DNA of 60,655 nucleotides from Pseudomonadota bacterium (GCA_023424095.1 JAFAEG010000046.1:1-60655), one strand, 5' to 3'; positions 50,958 through 60,338 are shown, numbered from the stretch's first letter. Numbers and translations are program-made. The notes: generated from the sequence alone by a model not told the origin.

Positions 50958-53247
50958 TGCGGGCGCGAAGTTCGTCGATCGCGGTGAGGATGCGCTCCGG
51001 CGTGGCGGGCGCGTCGAGCCTGGGCAGGCCCTTGCCCGGCGCGGCGGCGGCGACGGCCTGGGTCAGCGCGGAGAAGACCGAAATGGCGAGCATGAGCGGC
51101 GGCTCGCCGACCGCCTTGGAGCGGTGGATGGTGGGCTCGGCATTCTCGCCGCGCTCCCAGATGGCGATGCTCATGTGCTTTGGGCGGTCGTTCGCGGTCG
51201 GGATCTTGTAGGTGGACGGGGCGTGCGTCAGCAGCCGGCCGCGATCATCGTAGACCAGTTCCTCCGTGGTCAGCCAACCCATGCCTTGGATGAAGCCGCC
51301 CTCGATCTGGCCGAGGTCGATCGCCGGATTGAGCGACTTGCCGACGTCGTGGAGGATGTCGACCGCGACGACCTTATGCTCGCCGGTCAGCGTGTCGATC
51401 ACGACCTCGCTCAAGGCGGCACCGTAGGCGAAATAGAGGAAGGGCCGGCCGCGATGGCTGGCCCGGTCATAGCCGATGTCCGGCGTCGCGTAGAAGCCGG
51501 TCGCGGCGAGCGAGATGCGGGCGAAATGGGCGCGGCGGCAGAGATCGTCGAAGGCGCAGACCTGGCCGCCCCCGGTGACGCCGTCGCTTGTGAAGGCGAC
51601 GTCCTCAACCGAGCAGCCGAAGATGGTGGCGGCGAGGGCGGCGAGGCGGTCGCGGATGATGACCGCCGCGTTGCGGGCGGCCATGCCGTTCAGGTCCGTG
51701 CCCGACGAGGCTGCTGTCGCGGAGGTGTTGGGGACCTTGTCGGTGCGGGTGGACGTGATTTTGACCGCTTCGATGGGGACCGCGAAGACATCGGCGACGA
51801 TCTGCGCGACCTTGATGTTCAGCCCCTGGCCCATTTCGGTGCCGCCATGGTTCAGCTGGATCGAGCCGTCGGCATAGACCAGCACCAGAGCGCCCGCCTG
51901 GTTGAGGTGGGTGGTGGTGAAGCTGATCCCGAACTTCACCGGGGTGAGGGCGAGGCCCTTCTTCAGGACAGTGTGGCTGGCGTTGAACGCTTCGACCTCG
52001 GCGCGGCGGGCCTCGTAGCCGGCGCTGGCCGCAAGCTCGGCGATCAGTTCGGGCGCGACATTGTCCGTGACCTGCATGTGATAGGGCGTGAGGTCGCGGT
52101 CGGGGCCGTAGAGGTTGGCCCGGCGCACGGCGAGCGGATCGAGGTCCAGATGCGCGGCGATGGCGTCCATCACCCGCTCGATCGCCATCATCCCCTGCGG
52201 CCCACCGAAACCGCGGAAGGCGGTGTTGGAGACGGTGTGCGTCCGCAGGCGGTGCGAGACGATCTCGACCGCGGGCAGGAAATAGCAATTGTCGGCGTGG
52301 AACATCGCCCGGTCATTGATCGCGGGCGAAAGATCGGTGGTGGCGCCGCACCGCGAGGCGAGGGTGAGGCGGATGCCGGCGATCCGTCCCTCATCGTCAA
52401 AGCCGACATCGTAGCCGGCGGTGAAATCGTGGCGCTTGCCGGTGAAGTTCATGTCGTCGTCGCGGTCGGCGCGGAACTTCGCCGGGCGACCGGTCTTGGC
52501 GGCGACGAGCGCGCAGGCGGCGGCGAAGGGCGCGGCCTGCGTTTCCTTGCCGCCGAACGCGCCGCCCATACGCCGGACCTCGACGGTCACGTCGGCATGG
52601 CTGAGGTTCAGCAGTTTCGAGACGAGATGCTGGACTTCGCTCGGATGCTGGGTGGAACTGATGATGTGGAGCCGGCCCTGTTCGCCCGGCATGGCGAAGG
52701 CGGCCTGGCCCTCCAGATAGAATTGCTCCTGCCCGCCGATTTCGACCGCGCCCGCTATCCGATGCTGCGCCGCCGCGAGCGCAGGGTCGGCATCGCCGCG
52801 CGTCATGATCTGCGTGGCCTCGATCTCGGCACCGGCGGCCTGCGCTTCGGCAATGGTGACGAGGGCGGGCCTTGGCTCGGTGCTCACCTTGGCCAACCGC
52901 GCGGCGCGGCGGGCGGCGCGGGCGCTGGTGGCGGCGACGAGGAAGAGCGGCTGGCCGGGATAAAGGATTTCGCCAGCTGCGAGCAGCAGATCGTCATGGA
53001 CGACGGGGCCGACATTGTTCTCGCCGGGAATGTCGGCGGCGGTGAAGATAGCGACCACCCCCGGCGCGGCGCGGACCGCGTCGAGATCGAGCGAAAGTAA
53101 AGTCGCGTGGCCGTCCGCGGCGTGACCGAAGGCGAGGTGAAGAAGCCCGGGCGGCTCGGGCAGATCGTCCACATAGGCGGCGGCCCCGGCGACGTGCAGG
53201 TCGGCGCTGTCGTGCGGCAGCGACTGATGGACGATACCGTCAGACAT
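50950..53247 (-). CDS. xdhB: Xanthine dehydrogenase, molybdopterin-binding subunit
   Basis: The 765-residue large subunit oxidises hypoxanthine and xanthine to urate. Molybdopterin motifs: GQEQFYLEGQAAFA, RRMGGAFGGKETQA, AFRGFGGPQGMMAIE, GGTEMGQGLNIKVAQI and the catalytic Glu near the C-terminus in KAVGEPPLMLAISV. The start at 53247 gives MSDGIVHQSLPHDSADLHVAGAAAYVDD. It overlaps XdhA by eight bases and XdhC by eight bases, consistent with one transcript. Confidence 0.97.
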   Translation of the reverse strand: MSDGIVHQSLPHDSADLHVAGAAAYVDDLPEPPGLLHLAFGHAADGHATLLSLDLDAVRAAPGVVAIFTAADIPGENNVGPVVHDDLLLAAGEILYPGQPLFLVAATSARAARRAARLAKVSTEPRPALVTIAEAQAAGAEIEATQIMTRGDADPALAAAQHRIAGAVEIGGQEQFYLEGQAAFAMPGEQGRLHIISSTQHPSEVQHLVSKLLNLSHADVTVEVRRMGGAFGGKETQAAPFAAACALVAAKTGRPAKFRADRDDDMNFTGKRHDFTAGYDVGFDDEGRIAGIRLTLASRCGATTDLSPAINDRAMFHADNCYFLPAVEIVSHRLRTHTVSNTAFRGFGGPQGMMAIERVMDAIAAHLDLDPLAVRRANLYGPDRDLTPYHMQVTDNVAPELIAELAASAGYEARRAEVEAFNASHTVLKKGLALTPVKFGISFTTTHLNQAGALVLVYADGSIQLNHGGTEMGQGLNIKVAQIVADVFAVPIEAVKITSTRTDKVPNTSATAASSGTDLNGMAARNAAVIIRDRLAALAATIFGCSVEDVAFTSDGVTGGGQVCAFDDLCRRAHFARISLAATGFYATPDIGYDRASHRGRPFLYFAYGAALSEVVIDTLTGEHKVVAVDILHDVGKSLNPAIDLGQIEGGFIQGMGWLTTEELVYDDRGRLLTHAPSTYKIPTANDRPKHMSIAIWERGENAEPTIHRSKAVGEPPLMLAISVFSALTQAVAAAAPGKGLPRLDAPATPERILTAIDELRARNG

Positions 53248-54607
53248 TGAGCACGCTCACCGTCTCGTTCTGCTCCGCCCAGATGCGGCGCAGCAGATTG
53301 GCGGCGGCCTTGCGGCGGTAATCGGCCGAGGCGCGCAGGTCGTCGAGCGGAGTGTAATCGGCGGCCAGCGCCTGCGCGGCGGCTTCGACACTGTCCGCAT
53401 TCCAGGGCTGGCCGGTGAGCGCAGCCTCGCAGCCGGCGGCGCGGGCGGGGATACCGGCCATGCCGCCGAACGCGACGCGCGCCTGCGTCACCACGCCATT
53501 TTCGATGCGCAAGGCGAAGGCGCCACAGAGGCCGGAAATGTCGCTGTCGAAGCGCTTGGACAGCTTCACGATGCGGATCAGCAGGTCCGGCGCTGGGCGC
53601 GGGATGCGGACGCTTTCGACGAATTCGCCGGGGGCGCGGTCCTGCTTGCCGTAGCTCAGGAAGAAATCCTCGAGCTTTATGGTACGGCGCTCACTGCCGC
53701 GCCGGAGCGTCAGTTCGGCGCCGAGCGCGATCAGGGCAGGCGGCATGTCGCCGATCGGCGAGCCATTGGCGATGTTGCCGCCGACCGTGCCGGCATTGCG
53801 CACCTGCACGCCGCCGATCCGCCGGGCCAATTCGCCGAGGTCGGGATGAAGGCGGGCCAAAGCCTCGCGCGCCTCGGAATAGCGGACGGCCGCGCCGAGG
53901 CTGAGCGCGTCGGGCGTTTCCTCAATCCGTTTGAGGTCGGCGATGTCGCCGATGAAGACGGTCGGGCCGAGCTCGCGAAGCTGCTTGGTGACCCAAAGGC
54001 CGACATCGGTCGCACCCGCGACGATGCGGGTTTCCGGGTTGGCGAGCAGGAGCTCGGCCAGATCGTCGCTGGTCTTCGGATGGCCGTAAGCGGGTTGCAG
54101 ACGGCGAAGCGCCTCGACCGTCTCCGGCTCATCCCCGGCCGAGACCGGCACCGCCTCGCCCGCCGCGAGGATCGGGCCGTAACCGGTGCAGCGGCAGAGG
54201 TTTCCGGCGATCACGTCTCCGACCGCGACGCCCTGCGTGCCGGCCGCGCCTATGCTCCGGCCATAGAGCGACATGACGAAGCCGGGCGTGCAGAAGCCGC
54301 ATTGCGAGCCATGCTTCGCGACCATCTCGCGCTGGACGGGGTGGTCGCCGCCGAGGCTCTCGACCGTCTTCAACGCCTTGCCGTCGAGCATCGGCAGGAA
54401 GAGGATGCAGGAATTGACCGCGCGCCACGCAATCCGGTCGCCGGCCAGTTCGCCCAGCAGCACGGTGCACGCCCCGCAATCGCCTTCCGCGCAGCCCTCT
54501 TTTGTGCCGGTGCGGCGCAGATCGTAGCGCAGATAATCGAGCACGCTGCCGGTCGGATCGACGTCCGCGATCTCGATGATCTCCCCGTCGAGGAGGAAGC
54601 GGATCAT
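53240..54607 (-). CDS. xdhA: Xanthine dehydrogenase, FeS/FAD subunit
   Basis: The 455-residue small subunit carries the electron-transfer centres. N-terminal [2Fe-2S] ferredoxin domain: CAEGDCGACTVLL, then C in VNSCILF; second [2Fe-2S] domain: QCGFCTPGFVMSLYG and NLCRCTGYGP. The FAD domain follows from about 190 (IVAGATDVGLWVTKQLRE, VRNAGTVGGNIANGSPIGDMPPAL). It overlaps PuuD upstream by four bases. Confidence 0.97.
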   Translation of the reverse strand: MIRFLLDGEIIEIADVDPTGSVLDYLRYDLRRTGTKEGCAEGDCGACTVLLGELAGDRIAWRAVNSCILFLPMLDGKALKTVESLGGDHPVQREMVAKHGSQCGFCTPGFVMSLYGRSIGAAGTQGVAVGDVIAGNLCRCTGYGPILAAGEAVPVSAGDEPETVEALRRLQPAYGHPKTSDDLAELLLANPETRIVAGATDVGLWVTKQLRELGPTVFIGDIADLKRIEETPDALSLGAAVRYSEAREALARLHPDLGELARRIGGVQVRNAGTVGGNIANGSPIGDMPPALIALGAELTLRRGSERRTIKLEDFFLSYGKQDRAPGEFVESVRIPRPAPDLLIRIVKLSKRFDSDISGLCGAFALRIENGVVTQARVAFGGMAGIPARAAGCEAALTGQPWNADSVEAAAQALAADYTPLDDLRASADYRRKAAANLLRRIWAEQNETVSVLNV

Positions 54608-55767
54608 TGCGGGCTCCCCGCCTCGATCCAGGCGCCGAGCCGCTGCCGTTCTTCCACCGTCATTCGCGTCGGATTGCCCATCGGCATCACCTGCGTATCG
54701 ACCGACACCGCCTTGATCCGCGCCGACGCGGCCCGGACCTGCTCGTAAGTGTTCAGCGCCACACCCTTGGGCGGCGGGCTGACATTATGACAGCTTGCGC
54801 AATGGGTGGCGAGGATCGGCTGGATGCTCGCATAAGTCAGGTCTTCGGCCGAGACGGGGACCGCATTGCCGCGCTTTTCGAGGGTGACGTAGGTGACGGT
54901 GGCCAGCATCAGCGAGATTGCCAGCAGGACCGTCGCGCCGGACGGTTTCCCCCGCCCGCGCAGGTTGAAGACGTGGCGGACGGCAACCCCGGTCAGGCCG
55001 AGCATGGCCAGCACCAGCCAGGGCCGATCGGCGCCATAGGTCATCGGGTAATGCGGACTGATCATGATGAACAGCACCGGCAGGGTCATATAATTGTTGT
55101 GCAGCGAGCGCTGCTTGGCGGCGGCGCCGAGCGAGGGATCGGGGGTGCGCCCGGCGACCAGGTCGGCGACGACCTTCCGCTGGTTCGGGATGATGATGAA
55201 GAAGACGTTGGCGACCATCGCCGTGCCGATGATCGCGCCGATATGCATGTAGGCGGCGCGGGCGCTGAGCAGATTGTTCAGCAGCATCGCGGCATAGACC
55301 AGGATGGCGAACCAGAAGATGCCGAGCGCGATGTTGGAACGGCCCACGGGGGACCGGCACAGGCCGTCATAGATCAGCCAGCCGAGCACCAGTGAGCCCA
55401 GGCCCACGGCGATGCCGCCGCCCGCGCCGAGATCGGCCTTGGCGGGATCGAGCAGGAAGCTCTCCGCGCCGACATAATAGACCAGCACCAGCAGCGAGAA
55501 GCCGCTGATCCAGGTGAAATAGGCCTCCCATTTGAACCAGTGCAGATCGTCCGGCATCTTCGCCGGCGCGACCTGATATTTCTGGTTATGATAGAAGCCG
55601 CCGCCGTGGACCGACCACAATTCGCCCGAGGCATCGCCCTCGCGCGGCTTCTTCAGATGGTTGTCCAGCCAGACGAAATAGAAGGACGAGCCGATCCAGG
55701 CGATGCCGGCGGTGATGTGCAGCCAGCGGATCGCCAGGTTCAGCCATTCGGTGAGATCGACGCCCAC
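54604..55767 (-). CDS. puuD: Urate hydroxylase PuuD (membrane urate oxidase with cytochrome c domain)
   Basis: The 387-residue protein has about eight membrane helices from the N-terminus (LNLAIRWLHITAGIAWIGSSFYFVWLDNHLKKP) and a C-terminal cytochrome c domain with heme motif CASCH and Met ligand in VMPMGNPTRM. PuuD oxidises urate to 5-hydroxyisourate and passes electrons to a cytochrome chain. It replaces a soluble uricase here. It lies between uraH and xdhA. Confidence 0.95.
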   Translation of the reverse strand: MGVDLTEWLNLAIRWLHITAGIAWIGSSFYFVWLDNHLKKPREGDASGELWSVHGGGFYHNQKYQVAPAKMPDDLHWFKWEAYFTWISGFSLLVLVYYVGAESFLLDPAKADLGAGGGIAVGLGSLVLGWLIYDGLCRSPVGRSNIALGIFWFAILVYAAMLLNNLLSARAAYMHIGAIIGTAMVANVFFIIIPNQRKVVADLVAGRTPDPSLGAAAKQRSLHNNYMTLPVLFIMISPHYPMTYGADRPWLVLAMLGLTGVAVRHVFNLRGRGKPSGATVLLAISLMLATVTYVTLEKRGNAVPVSAEDLTYASIQPILATHCASCHNVSPPPKGVALNTYEQVRAASARIKAVSVDTQVMPMGNPTRMTVEERQRLGAWIEAGSPQ

Positions 55768-55770
55768 CCG

Positions 55771-56106
55771 TCAGCTCCCCCGGTAGGTGGAATAGCCATA
55801 AGGCGAGACGAGCAAGGGCACGTGATAATGGCCGCCGTCCGCGGCGATGCCGAAGTCGATGCTGACCTCGTCGAGGAAGGGCGGATTGGGCAGGGCCACG
55901 CCCGCGCTGCGGAAATAGGCGGCGACGGAGAAACGCAGCGCATATTTGCCGGGCGCGAGGTCGGTGGGGGCGAGGCCGGGGCTACGGCCATCCGCGTTGG
56001 TGACCCCGCGCGCAATCTCGCCTTCGGGGCCGCTCAGCACCACCGCCATGCCCGCCGCCGGGCGGCCGTGCATGGTGTCGAGCACGTGGGTGGAGAGACT
56101 GCTCAT
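55771..56106 (-). CDS. uraH: 5-hydroxyisourate hydrolase (transthyretin-like)
   Basis: The 111-residue protein is a HIU hydrolase: N-terminal STHVLDTMHGRPAAGM (active-site His), VTNADGRS, and the terminal YHVPLLVSPYGYSTYRGS with the YRGS signature. It converts 5-hydroxyisourate to OHCU. The ATG at 56106 is the family start; upstream residues in frame belong to a REP-like element. It is 130 bases from uraD, with that element between them. Confidence 0.96.
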   Translation of the reverse strand: MSSLSTHVLDTMHGRPAAGMAVVLSGPEGEIARGVTNADGRSPGLAPTDLAPGKYALRFSVAAYFRSAGVALPNPPFLDEVSIDFGIAADGGHYHVPLLVSPYGYSTYRGS

Positions 56107-56116
56107 GCGCCTTCCC

Positions 56117-56223
56117 CGCTCCCCGGCGAAGGCCGGGGCCCAGATTCGGCGCGAAGCGCCGAAGCACACGCTGTCGCGTGGGAATGTGTCCTGGGGCTGG
56201 GCGCCGGCCTGCGCCGGGGAACG
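56117..56223. repeat. REP-like inverted repeat D
   Basis: GCTCCCCGGCGAAGGCCGG near 56118 pairs imperfectly with CCGGCCTGCGCCGGGGAACG ending at 56223. It separates uraD from uraH in the operon. Confidence 0.7.
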
Positions 56224-56236
56224 AAGGATTGGCTGC

Positions 56237-56677
56237 TCATTTTTGTGCCTCCAGCCGCAGGCGGACGATCTCGCCAATCTGCTCCAGCGCGGTCGCGATT
56301 TCGGTCTCGCGGTCGTTGCCCAGGCGCCGCTCCATCGCGGCGAGGATGCCGGCCTTGTCGGTCAGTCGGACGCAGATGATGAACGGGAAATCGAAGCGCT
56401 CGCGATAGGCGGCGTTGAGGGCGTGGAAGCGGTCGAACTCGGCTTGCGTGAGGCGGTCGAGGCCGGCGCTGGCCTGCTCGGCGGCGCTCGCCTCGGTAAG
56501 GCTGCCGTCGATCGCGGCCTTGCCGGCCAGTTCGGGGTGGGCGCGGATCAGGGCAAGCTGCTCGTCGGCGGTGGCGTCGTGGAGGACGGCCATCAGATCG
56601 GCGTGCCGGTCGCCGGAGGAGGGGCGGGCGTCGGCGCGCTCCTCCACCCAGGGGGAATGTTCAAACAAAGCGGTCAC
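56237..56677 (-). CDS. uraD: OHCU decarboxylase (short N-terminus)
   Basis: The 146-residue protein matches UraD, which decarboxylates OHCU to S-allantoin: FEHSPWVEERADARP, LIRAHPELAGKAAIDG (the catalytic His), LTQAEFDRFHALNAAYRERFDFPFIICVR. Family members usually have about 20 more residues before FEHSPW; here translation starts at GTG 56677 right before them, overlapping the allantoicase stop (GTGA). The catalytic residues remain. A fully active protein is likely but not certain. Confidence 0.92.
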   Translation of the reverse strand: MTALFEHSPWVEERADARPSSGDRHADLMAVLHDATADEQLALIRAHPELAGKAAIDGSLTEASAAEQASAGLDRLTQAEFDRFHALNAAYRERFDFPFIICVRLTDKAGILAAMERRLGNDRETEIATALEQIGEIVRLRLEAQK

Positions 56678-57663
56678 CGGGCCACGCGCCCGATCATGCG
56701 CAGCCGGCTGACGCCACCGTCGGGGATCATGTTCAGCCGCACGAAGCGGACGGGTCCAAGATCGGCGATGCTGTCGCGGAAGGCATGGACCGTGTCGGCC
56801 TCCAGCTTCGTCTCCGGCAGCAGCACGAGCCAGCTTTCGGAGGCGGCCGCAATCTCCTCGGCCGTGCCGGACGCGTCGGGTGCGGCCTGGATGAAGCAGC
56901 GGTCGGGATAATTGCCTTTGAAATGGGCGGTATCGACGATCACCTCGTCGATCAGGCCGGGCGCGCCCAGTTCAAGGATCGCCCAGTCGTGGCCGGGCTC
57001 GCGGCGGCGGCGGGTTTCCCAGCCGTCGCCCATGTTGATGCCGCGGCCGGGTGCGGTCAGATTTTCGATCCGGCCGAAATGTTCGTCATTGGCGATGATG
57101 CCGCGGCCGCCATTCTCCATCGCCAGCAGATCGAGCCGCTCGTCCGTGCCGACCCTGGCCCAATCCTTCACGATCCGCCCCCAGACGCGCAGCCGCGCGA
57201 CGCCGCCATCGGGGAAGATGTGCAGGCGAATATGCGTGACCGGCTCATCATGCTCGATCGGCACATAGATGCGGTCATTGCCGTTCAGCGCGAGGCGGGG
57301 GGTGACCGTGTGCCAGCCGGCATCGTCGCCCGGGATCGCGTCGTCGCTGCGGCACACCTCGACCTCTGCCCCCGGCGGGTAATTGCCGGTGAAGTGGCTG
57401 GTGTCGATCTCGAAGCCCGCGACGAGCCCGGGTGCGCCCAGCCGGACGATGCACCAATCGTGGCCGGGGATGCGCTTGCGCCGGCTTTCCCAGCCGTCCA
57501 TCCACTTGCCATTGTCGTCATATTTGTCGGGGATGAAGACCGGGGCCGCCGGGTCGATCAGCCGCGCCTTGTCGGCGAAGAAATCGTCGGTGGCCGCGAC
57601 CACCTCCGCCCCCAAACGCGGCTGGGCGAGGTTCACATATTGCTGGCGCAGTTGCTCGAACAT
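56674..57663 (-). CDS. alc: Allantoicase
   Basis: The 329-residue protein has the two-fold repeat of allantoicase: GKWMDGWESRRKRIPGHDWCIVRLGAPGLVAGFEIDTSHFTGNYPP and later GDGWETRRRREPGHDWAILELGAPGLIDEVIVDTAHFKGNYPD. It hydrolyses allantoate to ureidoglycolate and urea. It overlaps puuE upstream by one base and uraD downstream by four. Confidence 0.96.
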   Translation of the reverse strand: MFEQLRQQYVNLAQPRLGAEVVAATDDFFADKARLIDPAAPVFIPDKYDDNGKWMDGWESRRKRIPGHDWCIVRLGAPGLVAGFEIDTSHFTGNYPPGAEVEVCRSDDAIPGDDAGWHTVTPRLALNGNDRIYVPIEHDEPVTHIRLHIFPDGGVARLRVWGRIVKDWARVGTDERLDLLAMENGGRGIIANDEHFGRIENLTAPGRGINMGDGWETRRRREPGHDWAILELGAPGLIDEVIVDTAHFKGNYPDRCFIQAAPDASGTAEEIAAASESWLVLLPETKLEADTVHAFRDSIADLGPVRFVRLNMIPDGGVSRLRMIGRVAR

Positions 57664-58577
57664 CAGGCGGCCACCGCCGGGTGGGTGGTGCGCCAGTGGC
57701 GGGCGATGTCGATGCGGCGGCAGAACCAGACATCCTGATGGCCGAGCGCGTGTTTGATGAAGCGCTCCAGCCCCGCCAACTTGCCCGGCCGCCCGGCGAG
57801 GCGGCAGTGGAGGCCGATCGACATCATCTTCGGGCTGGCCTCGCCTTCCGCATAGAGCACGTCGAACGTGTCCTTGAGGTAGTCGGAGAATTGCTCCCCG
57901 GTGTGCATGTTGGCGCTGGCGAAGCGCATGTCGTTGGTCTCCAGCGAATAAGGGACGATCAGATGCGGCTTGCCCGCGACCTTCGTCCAGAAGGGCAGAT
58001 CGTCGGAATAATCGTCCGCATCGTAAAGGAAGCCGCCTTCCTCCGCCACGAGCCGCCGGGTATTCGGGCTGGTGCGGCCGGTATACCAGCCGAGCGGGCG
58101 CTCGCCGGTCAGCGCCGTGTGGATCTCGATCGCGCGGGCCATGTCGGCGCGCTCCTGCTCCTCCGGCACGTTCTGGTAATTGAGCCAGCGCCAGCCGTGC
58201 GAGGCGATTTCGTGCCCGGCTTCCAGCGCGGCCTCCACGACTGCCGGATTGCGCTCCATCGCCTGCGCGACACCGAACATGGTCAGCGGCAGGTCATAGC
58301 GTTCGAACAGCCGCAGCAGCCGCCACACGCCGGCGCGCGAGCCATATTCGTAAATCTGCTCCATGCTCATGTGCCGGGCGCCATGCACGGGCTGGGCATT
58401 GGCGATGTCGGACAGGAAGATTTCAGAGGCCGGGTCGCCATCCAGCGTGCAGGCCTCGGCCCCTTCTTCGTAATTCAGCACGCACTGCACCGCGATCCGC
58501 GCCCCGCCGGGCCAGGCGGCGTGCGGCGGCGTTCGGCCGTAGCCGATCAGATCGCGCGGATATCCTGCCTCGTCCAA
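57663..58577 (-). CDS. puuE: Allantoinase PuuE (polysaccharide-deacetylase fold)
   Basis: The 304-residue protein matches PuuE, the metal-independent allantoinase of the carbohydrate esterase 4 fold: YPRDLIGYGRTPPHAAWPGGARIAVQCVLNYEEGAE, then EYGSRAGVWRLLRLFERYDLPLTMFGVAQAMERNP, GHEIASHGWRWLNYQ and GWYTGRTSPNTRRL. It hydrolyses allantoin to allantoate. It is the first gene of the purine operon on the minus strand and is divergent from allA. Confidence 0.96.
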   Translation of the reverse strand: MDEAGYPRDLIGYGRTPPHAAWPGGARIAVQCVLNYEEGAEACTLDGDPASEIFLSDIANAQPVHGARHMSMEQIYEYGSRAGVWRLLRLFERYDLPLTMFGVAQAMERNPAVVEAALEAGHEIASHGWRWLNYQNVPEEQERADMARAIEIHTALTGERPLGWYTGRTSPNTRRLVAEEGGFLYDADDYSDDLPFWTKVAGKPHLIVPYSLETNDMRFASANMHTGEQFSDYLKDTFDVLYAEGEASPKMMSIGLHCRLAGRPGKLAGLERFIKHALGHQDVWFCRRIDIARHWRTTHPAVAA

Positions 58578-58618
58578 ACCATCCCCCTGCCGGGCGGACC
58601 ATCTTTCTGGCCCGCCTC

Positions 58619-58645
58619 GTCATGCCGGACTTGATCCGGCATCCA
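58619..58645. repeat. REP-like half unit E
   Basis: GTCATGCCGGACTTGATCCG is followed by GCATCC, with ATGCCGGA and TCCGGCAT forming an inverted repeat. This half-unit lies between puuE and allA. Confidence 0.6.
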
Positions 58646-58695
58646 CCTTCTTTGCAAGTGGGGAATTGGACATGGGCGAAAGCGAGGAAAAGCCG

Positions 58696-59190
58696 ATGCG
58701 CGAGATGGTGCCCGAGCCGCTGACCGCCGAGGCCTTCGCGCCGTTCGGCCGGGTGATCGAGGCGTCGGACGCGGCGGTGAAGATCGCCATCAACCAGGGT
58801 CACGCCGTCCGCTACGACGCGCTGGCACAGGTGGACGTGGCGGACGAAGGCGGCGTCCCGGTGATCAGCATCTTTCGCGCGCAGCCGCTGGCCGAGCTGG
58901 TGCTCAAGACCTTCGAACGCCACCCGCTGGGGAGCCAGAGCTTCGTGCCGCTAAGCGGGCGGCCGTATCTGGTCGCCGTCGCGCCGCCGGGGGAGTTCGA
59001 TCCGGGCGCGATCCGGGTGTTCCGCGCGGAGGGCGGGCAGGGGGTGCATTACGGCAAGGGGACCTGGCACCATTTCCTGCTGGTGCTTGAGGCGGATACT
59101 GACTTTCTCGTGGTTGATCGGGGCGGGGCCGGGAAGAATTGCGACGAGGTGAGTTTAGGTCTCGGAGGAGAAATTCGCGCTTCGCTGTGA
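58696..59190 (+). CDS. allA: Ureidoglycolate lyase
   Basis: The 164-residue cupin-like enzyme cleaves ureidoglycolate to glyoxylate and urea. Family features: EPLTAEAFAPFGRVIEA, the middle ISIFRAQPL, FERHPLGSQSFVPLSGRPYLVAVAP and GVHYGKGTWHHFLLVLE (His pairs near the metal). The ATG at 58696 (MREMVPEPL) has GAGGA eight bases upstream and gives a normal length. It completes allantoin breakdown and lies divergent to the main purine operon. Confidence 0.95.
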   Translation: MREMVPEPLTAEAFAPFGRVIEASDAAVKIAINQGHAVRYDALAQVDVADEGGVPVISIFRAQPLAELVLKTFERHPLGSQSFVPLSGRPYLVAVAPPGEFDPGAIRVFRAEGGQGVHYGKGTWHHFLLVLEADTDFLVVDRGGAGKNCDEVSLGLGGEIRASL

Positions 59191-59194
59191 AGGG

Positions 59195-60316
59195 TCATTC
59201 GGGTCTCGCGAAAAGCCGATCGCGCATATCGCGACATATGCCATCGAGACCGGGGAACAGCGAGCCGTAGGTTATTCCCATAAGCTCCAACTCTCGCATA
59301 ATTTGAGGTCTACTGTCGGCGGGAAGGTCGCATACGGTGAGGTAGGATGCTCCGTCTTCCTCCTCTCTTCTCCTGATAAACGCCTCAATGTCGGCGATGT
59401 TCGTGACGGTGGACACGGCTTGTTGAGGGCCGTGGCGGGGATTAGCGACCGCCATGCTTTCTATGACCACCAGTTGATCGGGTGCTGCGTCAACAATGAA
59501 CTGCGCTTTACCGTAACGCGCATTCCAGCCGACCTGATCGAAGATGAAAATTCGAGGAGAATGGCCATCGCTTGGATGCGCGTTCTGGAAGGCGAAATAT
59601 GCCGCTACGAAAGGCGAGAAAGACCAGTCGAGCATTGGTGTAGGATAGCCGTGGTGCTGCAGAATGCTCCAAATGGCAGCGTTGTGTTGCATGTTTCCGA
59701 TCTGGAGGGGGTAATTTAGCTTCTCTGCCACCGCCCCAAAAAGGCGGGATGTGTCGTCCGCGATCCAGGTGTGAAGGTCGTTTCGCCACGTCCTATGGAA
59801 TGCAGACACCAGCTTGTACGGGCTACACTGGCCGCGAAAAATGTACTGGCGAGGGCGCTGCGACACGGCCCACTCCCGGAACGCGCCCCAAGTCGGAAGG
59901 TCAACGCGGCTGTTGAGCCCGGAAGCACCTGAAGTGTCGGATTTCGTCAGGTTGATGGACCCTGTGCGGTCATGATCACCTACCCAATCGATTTGCAGAT
60001 TCTCTCCACTCATCGAGAACTCAACGGCGAGTGCAGCTGGCGGCGGAACACCGTAGGTTTCTGTTAGTCGTGCTTCGGCTGACGCGCGATCCTCAGCCGA
60101 CATGATCCCGCCATTTGAATACAAATAGACTGTGCTGATCTCAGCCTTGAGTGGGGCATCTTTCGGCAAGTGAATGGGGAAGAGCAATCCCGGCAGGTCG
60201 GCGCCGGGGTAAAATAGGTACGCGTGACCAAAATAGTCTTGGCCACGGTCTTCTAAGTCTATTCGGATCGACGCAGGTATATCCCCGTCGATATCGGCAA
60301 TCCATTGTCCTATCAT
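59195..60316 (-). CDS. FRG-domain protein
   Basis: The 373-residue protein has an N-terminal half of unknown fold (MIGQWIADIDGDIPASIRIDLEDRGQDYFGHAYLFY) and a C-terminal FRG domain: YIFRGQCSPYKLVSAFHRTW and ILQHHGYPTPMLDWSFSPFVAAYFAF. FRG domains are found in defence-linked or mobile contexts and have no proven activity that I can state. The ATG at 60316 has AAGG seven bases upstream. The sequence looks lower in GC and freer in codon use than neighbouring purine genes, as in a horizontally gained gene. It follows the NCS2 permease gene by 22 bases. Confidence 0.85.
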   Translation of the reverse strand: MIGQWIADIDGDIPASIRIDLEDRGQDYFGHAYLFYPGADLPGLLFPIHLPKDAPLKAEISTVYLYSNGGIMSAEDRASAEARLTETYGVPPPAALAVEFSMSGENLQIDWVGDHDRTGSINLTKSDTSGASGLNSRVDLPTWGAFREWAVSQRPRQYIFRGQCSPYKLVSAFHRTWRNDLHTWIADDTSRLFGAVAEKLNYPLQIGNMQHNAAIWSILQHHGYPTPMLDWSFSPFVAAYFAFQNAHPSDGHSPRIFIFDQVGWNARYGKAQFIVDAAPDQLVVIESMAVANPRHGPQQAVSTVTNIADIEAFIRRREEEDGASYLTVCDLPADSRPQIMRELELMGITYGSLFPGLDGICRDMRDRLFARPE

Positions 60317-60338
60317 TTCGAGCCTTTCGTGGCCTTTG

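Noticed and set aside
54182..54194. A sixth operator-like sequence (TAACCGGTGCAGC)
   Set aside because: It matches only one half of the operator and lies inside xdhA, so chance is the simpler reading.
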